Source of the DNA: Acetobacteraceae bacterium
Lineage (GTDB): Bacteria > Pseudomonadota > Alphaproteobacteria > Acetobacterales > Acetobacteraceae
Assembly: GCA_003164305.1 (NCBI GenBank)
Contig: PLSZ01000103.1
Coordinates: forward strand, 2,946-14,000
Direction of reading: 5' to 3'
Length of the DNA: 11,055 nt
Positions 6,591 to 11,055 of this stretch are shown in pieces (position 1 is the first letter of the stretch; each line of letters begins with the position of its first letter). The notes below the pieces were generated by a model. That model was given only the letters and a program-made list of their open reading frames with translations. It made no database searches and was not told the DNA's origin. The position numbers and the translations under genes are program-made.

Positions 6591-7727
6591 TCAGTCCAAC
6601 CGTTTTTTGAACGCGCGGGCGGCGAGCCAGCCGATGATCGTCGCGTACAGCACCAGCGCCAGCACCGGGACCATCAGCTCTGTCAGCGTGCTGCCCTTGA
6701 GGAAGATCGCGCGCAGAATGGTGATGTAATACCGCGCGTGGATGATCAGCGTGAAACCCTGGATCGCCGGCGGCATCTGATCGATCGGGAAGGTGAACCC
6801 CGACAGCAGCGTGATCGGCACCATGGTCAATACCAGCGCGACCTGACTGGCGCCCAGCTGGCTGCGGATCTTCACCGAAACCAGATAGCCGATGCCCAGT
6901 ACCACCAGCGTGAACAGCGCCGTCGTCGCCACCAGGGTCAAAAGACCGCCGCGGAATGGCACGTCGAACCAGAACACGGCGGTACACAAACAAAAGGCGG
7001 CGTCGAACAGGCCAATGGCGAAATACGGCACCAGTTTGCCGATCATGACCTCCATGGCGGTCACCGGGGTGGAGATCAACTGCTCCATCGTGCCACGCTC
7101 CCACTCGCGCGAGACGGTCAGCGAGGTCAATTGCGCGCCGACCAGACCAAGCACCATCGCGACCACGCCGGGGATGATGAAATTCCGGCTGTCCAGGCCT
7201 TCATTGAACCAGACGCGCGGCTCCAGATCGACGACGCCGACGGAGCGCGGCGGCAGGCCGTGCGACGCGTCCCACTGAGCCTCGAACGCCGCCGTCACCT
7301 CGCCGACCATTCCTTGCGCGTAACCAGTGGCGATGTTCGTGGTGTTCGCGTCCGTCGCGTCGAACACGGTCTGCACCGAGGCCGTGCCGGTGGAAGCCAG
7401 AACCCGGGAAAAATTCACCGGAATCGTCACGACGCCAATACATTCCCCGCGGTTCATCGCGTCGCGCACCGCCGGTTCATCCCCCAACTTCGCGCTGATG
7501 CGAAACCAGTCGGAGGCGGTGAACCGCTCCACCAGTTCGCGGCTGATCTGGCTGCGCTCCTGGTCGTAAACGCACAGGCCGACGCGGCGAATGTCGAGGC
7601 TGACACCATAGCCGAGCAACACCATCTGCATCAGCGGCATCAGCAAGGCGATCGCCAGGCTGCGCGGATCGCGCCACACCTGCAACGTTTCCTTATAAGC
7701 GATCGCGAACAGCCGGCCCAGGTTCAT
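6591..7727 (-). CDS. ABC-2 type exporter permease, YbhS-like
   Basis: The product is a 378-residue inner-membrane permease. It has the N-terminal YKETLQVWRDPRSLA stretch, a first helix at about 23-44, a periplasmic domain to about 185, and a C-terminal group of helices. Marks are VWFNEGLDSRNFIIPGVVA at 172-190 and REWERGTMEQLISTPV at 207-222, the usual coupling region of YbhS/YhhJ-type permeases. The ATG overlaps the stop of ATPase 2 as ATGA, and GGAGG 4 bases upstream gives it its own ribosome site. It is expected to form a heterodimer with the next gene product. Length and layout are normal for the family, and no truncation is seen. Confidence 0.93.
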   Translation of the reverse strand: MNLGRLFAIAYKETLQVWRDPRSLAIALLMPLMQMVLLGYGVSLDIRRVGLCVYDQERSQISRELVERFTASDWFRISAKLGDEPAVRDAMNRGECIGVVTIPVNFSRVLASTGTASVQTVFDATDANTTNIATGYAQGMVGEVTAAFEAQWDASHGLPPRSVGVVDLEPRVWFNEGLDSRNFIIPGVVAMVLGLVGAQLTSLTVSREWERGTMEQLISTPVTAMEVMIGKLVPYFAIGLFDAAFCLCTAVFWFDVPFRGGLLTLVATTALFTLVVLGIGYLVSVKIRSQLGASQVALVLTMVPITLLSGFTFPIDQMPPAIQGFTLIIHARYYITILRAIFLKGSTLTELMVPVLALVLYATIIGWLAARAFKKRLD

Positions 7728-8662
7728 GCCGCCTCCGGAACGCGCGGGCGGGTGACGAGTTGCACGAACACGTCCTCCAGCGTCGGCGCGATGGCGCGCG
7801 GGGCGGCGGCCTCAATGCCTTTGGCGGCCAGCAATGGCTGCAATCCCGAGGCAGCCGACGCGTCGCGCAGCAAAACATGCAGCTTGTCGCCGAAAATCGC
7901 CGCGTCGATCACTTCCGGTGCCTGCTTGAGCGCCTCCAACGTGGCGCCGGCGGCGGAGCATTCCAGCTCGAACAGAACGCCGCCCAACTCGTGCCGGCGC
8001 AGTTCGCCGGGACTGCCTGACGCGATCAGCTTGCCGGCGTCGATCAGCGCGATGCGGTTACAATACTCCGCTTCTTCCATGTAATGCGTCGAGACCAGGA
8101 TCGTCACGCCGTCCGACGCCAGATGATGGATGAGTTCCCAGAACAACCGCCGCGCCTGGGGCTCGACCCCCGAGGTCGGCTCATCCAGGAACAGCACCGG
8201 CGGGCGATGCAAGATTGCGCAGCCCAGAGCCAGCCGTTGCTTCCAGCCGCCGGCCAGGGTTCGAACCAACGCGGTTTCTCGCCCTTCCAGACCGGCCATG
8301 GTGATAGCGGTATGCATCCGCTCTTCCATGTCGGCGCGCGGGACCAGGTACAGACCGCCAAAGAAGCGCAGATTCTCCCGTACCGTCAGATTGCCATATA
8401 GCGAGAACTTCTGAGACATGTAGCCGATATGGGCGCGCACCGCTTCCGGCTCGCGGCCGACGTCGAAGCCGGCGACCGTGGCGCGGCCGGCCGAGGGCCG
8501 CAGCAGGCCGCACAACATGCGGATGGTGGTCGATTTGCCGGCGCCATTGGGACCGATGAAGCCGACGACCTCGCCTTTGGCGATGGTCAGGTTCAGGTGA
8601 TCCACGGCGGTGAAGCTGCCGAACGTCTTGGTCAGGCCGTCGGCGACCACGGCCTCGGTCAT
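7724..8662 (-). CDS. ABC transporter ATPase 2 (like the C-terminal half of YbhF)
   Basis: The product is a 312-residue ATPase starting at ATG 8662, which overlaps the preceding stop as ATGA; the frame is open further upstream but that is shadow of ATPase 1. Visible motifs are Walker A GPNGAGKST at 37-45, Q-loop Gln84 in YMSQKFSLYGNLTV, a degenerate signature LAGGW at 136-140, Walker B VLFLDE at 156-161 with Glu161, D-loop GVEP at 165-168 (usually GVDP), and an H-loop histidine His193 in STHYMEEAE. It matches the C-terminal half of E. coli YbhF, which also has a degenerate signature but a normal H-loop. The C-terminal extension, about 85 residues, ends with a TLEDVFVQLVTR motif common in this exporter class. 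In a heterodimer its Walker motifs would work with the intact signature of ATPase 1. Confidence 0.94.
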   Translation of the reverse strand: MTEAVVADGLTKTFGSFTAVDHLNLTIAKGEVVGFIGPNGAGKSTTIRMLCGLLRPSAGRATVAGFDVGREPEAVRAHIGYMSQKFSLYGNLTVRENLRFFGGLYLVPRADMEERMHTAITMAGLEGRETALVRTLAGGWKQRLALGCAILHRPPVLFLDEPTSGVEPQARRLFWELIHHLASDGVTILVSTHYMEEAEYCNRIALIDAGKLIASGSPGELRRHELGGVLFELECSAAGATLEALKQAPEVIDAAIFGDKLHVLLRDASAASGLQPLLAAKGIEAAAPRAIAPTLEDVFVQLVTRPRVPEAA

Positions 8663-9609
8663 GCCGGGTCTTTCTGGCCGAGCAGGGCCACGAACACGTC
8701 CTCGATGCCCGGTTCGATGCGAGCGACCTCGGCATCGGCGATGCCTTTGGCGGCCAGCGCGGCGCGCAGTTCGGGCATCCGGCGGGCGGCGTCGTCCACC
8801 CGAACATGCACACGGTCGCCCATCAACAGCAGGCCCGCGACCCCCGGCGCACCTTCCAGCGAGGCATAAGCGCCCCGCGCGCCGGCCGTGGTCACCGCCA
8901 GCAGCGCCCCCGGCATCATCTGCTTGAGCCGCGCCGGCGTGTCGCACTGGCGAATCTCGCCGGCGCTGACCAGCGCCAGCCGCGAGCAGCGCTCGGCCTC
9001 GTCCATATAGGCGGTGGACAGCACGATGGTGACGCCGTGCTCGCGCAGCCCGTACAAGATGGCCCAGAAATCGCGTCGCGACACCGGATCGACACCCGTC
9101 GTCGGCTCATCCAGCAGCAGCACCTTCGGCGTGTGAATCAGCGCGCAAACCAGCCCGAGCTTTTGTTTCATCCCGCCCGACAGTTGACCGGCCAGCCGGC
9201 GGCGAAATGGCGCCAGCCCCGCCGCGTCCAGCAGGTCCGGCGCGCGCGCGCGACGCACCGCTCTGGGAACCTGGAACAACGTTGCATAGAAAAAGATATT
9301 TTCATCGACGGTCAGGTCTTCGTAGAGCCCAAAGCGCTGCGGCATGTAACTCAGATATGGTCGCGCCGCTTCCGGCTCGGCGACAACGTCGATACCCTCC
9401 AGCGTGATCGCGCCCGCGTCCGGCGGCAGCACTCCGGCGAGCATCCGCATGATCGTGCTCTTGCCCGCGCCATCCGGGCCGACGAGGCCAAAAATTTCCC
9501 CATGCGCCACCGCGAAATCGATCCCGTTCACCGCGGTGAGTGGACCAAACTTCCGCGTAAGGCCCTGTGCCGATACCGCGGCCTCCTGGGCGGCCTCCTT
9601 CTCCGTCAT
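8659..9609 (-). CDS. ABC transporter ATPase 1 (like the N-terminal half of YbhF)
   Basis: The product is a 316-residue ATPase whose ATG overlaps the stop of the membrane fusion gene as ATGA. No ribosome site is visible, so translational coupling is likely. Motifs are Walker A GPDGAGKST at 44-52, Q-loop Gln91 in YMPQRFGLYEDLTV, signature LSGGM at 143-147, Walker B VLLLDE at 163-168 with Glu168, and D-loop GVDP at 172-175. The H-loop reads STAYMDEAE with Ala200 (codon 9012-9010) where a histidine is expected. The N-terminal half of E. coli YbhF likewise lacks this histidine and has the GPDGAGK form, which supports orthology to that half. The C-terminal region ends in GIEDVFVALLG, the usual EDVF tail of drug-type exporters. 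Without the histidine, its own ATP site should be slow or inactive. Confidence 0.94.
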   Translation of the reverse strand: MTEKEAAQEAAVSAQGLTRKFGPLTAVNGIDFAVAHGEIFGLVGPDGAGKSTIMRMLAGVLPPDAGAITLEGIDVVAEPEAARPYLSYMPQRFGLYEDLTVDENIFFYATLFQVPRAVRRARAPDLLDAAGLAPFRRRLAGQLSGGMKQKLGLVCALIHTPKVLLLDEPTTGVDPVSRRDFWAILYGLREHGVTIVLSTAYMDEAERCSRLALVSAGEIRQCDTPARLKQMMPGALLAVTTAGARGAYASLEGAPGVAGLLLMGDRVHVRVDDAARRMPELRAALAAKGIADAEVARIEPGIEDVFVALLGQKDPA

Positions 9610-10622
9610 TTGCCGGGCGGCAGCGGCGCGAAACTGGCGTCGGCGGGCATGCCGGGCAGCAACTCATGCGTCGCGTTGTCGATGTCGATCCGAATCCGAT
9701 AGACCAAAGTCACCCGCTCGGCATGCGTCTCGACAGTCTTCGGCGTGAACTCGGCTTGCGGTGAGATAAAGCCGACGCGGCCATGATAGACCTTGCCGGA
9801 GTAAGTATCGGTTGTCACATCCGCGGTCTGGCCAAGACGAATTTTGCCGATATCCGGCTCATTTACATATGCGCGCAACCAAACGTGATCGAGGTCGTCG
9901 AGCGTGAAGATCGCCACGCCCGGACCGGCCAACTGACCCAGTTCCGCTTCTCGCACCGAGATAACGCCGGCGAATGGCGCTCGCAACGTGGTATAGCCGA
10001 GCGTCACCTCGTCCAGCGCCAGTTTCGCCGCCACCGCCGCCTCGTTGGCTTTCGCCAGCGCCACGTTGGTGGTCGCGACCGCCACCATCGCCTGCTCGTG
10101 CGCCAGCGCCGCCGCCGATTGCCGCGCGGCGGTATAAGCGAGATCGCGGCCCTGAATGGAAATCGCGTTGGTCTTCACCAACTCCTCCGCGCGGGCGAAA
10201 TCGCGCTGCTTCTCGGTCAGGTCGAACTCGTCGCTGGTTTGATTGCTTTGTGCCGCGGCCAGGGTGCTTTCGCTCACCGCCACCTGAGCGGTCGCGACCC
10301 CCAGATTGGCGCGATCGATCTCAGTCTGGCGCCGGTACAGGCTGTCGTCCACGCGCGCCAGGACGGTGTCCTTCGCCACCGTGGCGCCTTCATCGAACGG
10401 AAGCTCTGTGATCGGCGCCTGAATTTGGGTGAAACTGAGCACGCTTTCATGGGCTTCGATATTGCCGGAGACAACGATCGCCACGGGCTGCGCGGGCCGG
10501 CCGAGCAAAACCGCCGGGATGGCGTTCGGCCCGCGCCACCATGCGTACCCGCCGGCGGCCAATATGAGAATCAGAAGTCCGAGCCATAAGCGACGTGAGT
10601 GCGGCATGACGCGGCGATGCAT
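9606..10622 (-). CDS. HlyD-family membrane fusion (periplasmic adaptor) protein, YbhG-like
   Basis: The product is 338 residues from the ATG at 10622. Starts at 10607 (ATG, beginning MPHSRRLWLG) and 10646 (TTG) are also possible, and none has a clear ribosome site. One membrane anchor lies at about 12-28, preceded by arginines. The split barrel-sandwich (lipoyl-like) halves are at about 67-93 and 212-236 (YTTLRAPFAGVIS at 210-222), flanking a long alanine-rich coiled-coil hairpin at about 98-207. In that hairpin RAEELVKTNAIS at 144-155 has the Leu and Ser spacing of the TolC-contact motif and closely resembles the matching segment of YbhG. A beta-barrel domain follows (VWLRAYVNEPDIGKIRLGQ). 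It would bridge the permeases to a TolC-like channel encoded elsewhere. First gene of the exporter operon. Confidence 0.9.
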   Translation of the reverse strand: MHRRVMPHSRRLWLGLLILILAAGGYAWWRGPNAIPAVLLGRPAQPVAIVVSGNIEAHESVLSFTQIQAPITELPFDEGATVAKDTVLARVDDSLYRRQTEIDRANLGVATAQVAVSESTLAAAQSNQTSDEFDLTEKQRDFARAEELVKTNAISIQGRDLAYTAARQSAAALAHEQAMVAVATTNVALAKANEAAVAAKLALDEVTLGYTTLRAPFAGVISVREAELGQLAGPGVAIFTLDDLDHVWLRAYVNEPDIGKIRLGQTADVTTDTYSGKVYHGRVGFISPQAEFTPKTVETHAERVTLVYRIRIDIDNATHELLPGMPADASFAPLPPGK

Positions 10623-10645
10623 GAACGCGCCGGGCCTGACCGCCA

Positions 10646-10659
10646 ATGATCCAGGTCAA
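10646..10659. promoter_or_regulatory. FNR/FixK-like box in the divergent region
   Basis: On the minus strand the site reads TTGACCTGGATCAT, two bases off TTGATCTGGATCAA, with an intact TTGA half-site. It lies between the exporter operon (minus) and the lipoprotein gene (plus). Relative to the predicted plus-strand start near 10733 its centre is at about -81, close to a known class I activator position. For the operon it lies only about 24 bases from the annotated ATG, so it would fit only a later start (10607) or repression. Confidence 0.45.
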
Positions 10660-10696
10660 TGCCAGGCCCCCGGATGCCGCGGTGCGACACAAGACG

Positions 10697-10726
10697 TTGA
10701 CGGATCATGCATGGCCGGTGGATAAC
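10697..10726 (+). promoter_or_regulatory. Sigma70-like promoter of the lipoprotein gene at the right edge
   Basis: A -35 TTGACG (10697-10702; 5 of 6 bases of TTGACA) and a -10 GATAAC (10721-10726; 4 of 6 of TATAAT) are separated by 18 bases. Initiation would fall near 10733, leaving a leader of about 90 bases before the GTG at 10823. Confidence 0.45.
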
Positions 10727-10822
10727 TTTCGGACCGGGATTTCCCGGCGGAGCAGCGGCGGAGATCGATGGCGCCATCGGATCAACGGTCCGCCCTCCAA
10801 ACTGCATCATGGGGTGGACGAC

Positions 10823-11055
10823 GTGACACGGGTGCTCGCTCTTTTCAATGCGCTTATTTTGGTTCTGTTGGCCGCGTGCGCCGGTCCGACAGACGACGCG
10901 CCATCGCTGATGGCCTCGGGTCCCGAACCGGCCGCCGGCAACGCGGCCGGCCTCACGCCGGCGGCGCGCGAGGTCAGTCAGATCGCCGATCGCAACGGCG
11001 ACCGGGATTACCTGATGCTGGACAAGGCGCATGGCCGGATCATCATGTTCGAGAA
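10823..11055 (+). CDS. Lipoprotein, 5' part; possible L,D-transpeptidase (runs off the window)
   Basis: The frame from GTG 10823 is open to the window end: 77 codons and no stop. GGGGTGG at 10811-10817 is a good ribosome site 5 bases upstream. The N-terminus is VTRVLALFNALILVLLAAC, a lipoprotein signal with lipobox LAAC and Cys19 as the lipidated residue. After a low-complexity Ala/Pro/Gly linker the last visible residues, DYLMLDKAHGRIIMFE, resemble the first strands of a YkuD-type L,D-transpeptidase domain, which crosslinks peptidoglycan in the periplasm. The catalytic His/Cys region lies outside the window, so this identification is tentative; lipoprotein status is better supported. Divergent from the exporter operon, with its own sigma70-like promoter. 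Confidence 0.65.
   Translation, partial: MTRVLALFNALILVLLAACAGPTDDAPSLMASGPEPAAGNAAGLTPAAREVSQIADRNGDRDYLMLDKAHGRIIMFE

Larger units (their letters stand above)
5457..10622 (-). other. Five-gene YbhGFSR-type ABC exporter operon
   Basis: The minus-strand order is membrane fusion protein, ATPase 1, ATPase 2, permease 1, permease 2. Stop and start overlap as ATGA at 9606-9609, 8659-8662 and 7724-7727, and the last junction is a 3-base gap. This architecture matches E. coli ybhGFSR, except that the double ATPase YbhF is here two genes. Such tripartite systems export drugs or other hydrophobic compounds, or envelope components, through a TolC-like outer-membrane channel; none is encoded in the window. 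The cargo is unknown. The mlaC-like gene may be an additional co-regulated member. Confidence 0.88.

Noticed and set aside
5625..8084. 819-codon open frame on the + strand, antisense to both permeases and the end of ATPase 2
   Set aside because: Composition is rich in Arg, Gln, His and Asp with no domain; it mirrors the codon bias of the real minus-strand genes, which have clear ABC-2 and ATPase motifs.
8663..8947. Upstream extension of the ATPase 2 frame
   Set aside because: It lies inside the C-terminal coding region of ATPase 1; the ATGA overlap and the start MTEAVVADGLTKTFG fix the real start at 8662.
9783..10589. 268-codon open frame on the + strand opposite the membrane fusion gene
   Set aside because: Shadow of a GC-rich gene; no start signal or recognisable domain.

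Overview
The window is GC-rich, fully prokaryotic chromosome. Codon use, the gene families present and the FNR/FixK-like sites suggest an alphaproteobacterium, perhaps Rhodospirillales/Acetobacteraceae or Hyphomicrobiales. That placement is inference; no rRNA or other taxonomic marker is present.

Left part (1-2972, + strand): the 3' part of an MmgE/PrpD-family gene that begins outside the window, a cysteine-rich DUF1847 protein preceded by a near-perfect FNR/FixK-type box, and a metabolite:H+ symporter (MHS branch of the MFS) with two tandem hairpins in its leader. Middle part (2990-5270): an uncharacterised multi-spanning membrane protein with an internal repeat (- strand), a small cysteine-containing lipoprotein with its own extended -10 promoter (+ strand), and an MlaC-like periplasmic lipid-binding protein (- strand).

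Right part (5457-10622, - strand): a compact five-gene operon encoding a complete YbhGFSR-type exporter, in the order membrane fusion protein, ATPase 1, ATPase 2, permease 1, permease 2. The first three junctions are 4-base ATGA overlaps and the last is a 3-base gap. The two ATPases correspond to the two halves of the fused E. coli YbhF. Their defects are complementary: ATPase 1 lacks the H-loop histidine and ATPase 2 has a degenerate signature motif. A heterodimer would therefore have one competent and one degenerate ATP site. The mlaC-like gene follows in the same orientation after a 186-base gap that holds another FNR/FixK-like box. No outer-membrane channel gene is in the window.

The right edge (10823-11055, + strand) is the start of a divergent lipoprotein gene, possibly an L,D-transpeptidase. 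It shares its upstream region with the exporter operon, and that region holds a third FNR/FixK-like box and a sigma70-like promoter. Three such boxes, all intergenic, suggest that an oxygen- or redox-responsive Crp/Fnr-family regulator acts on this locus. This is the most interesting system-level signal here. I found no RNA genes, CRISPR arrays, insertion sequences or convincing factor-independent terminators. No gene-free stretch exceeds 300 bases.
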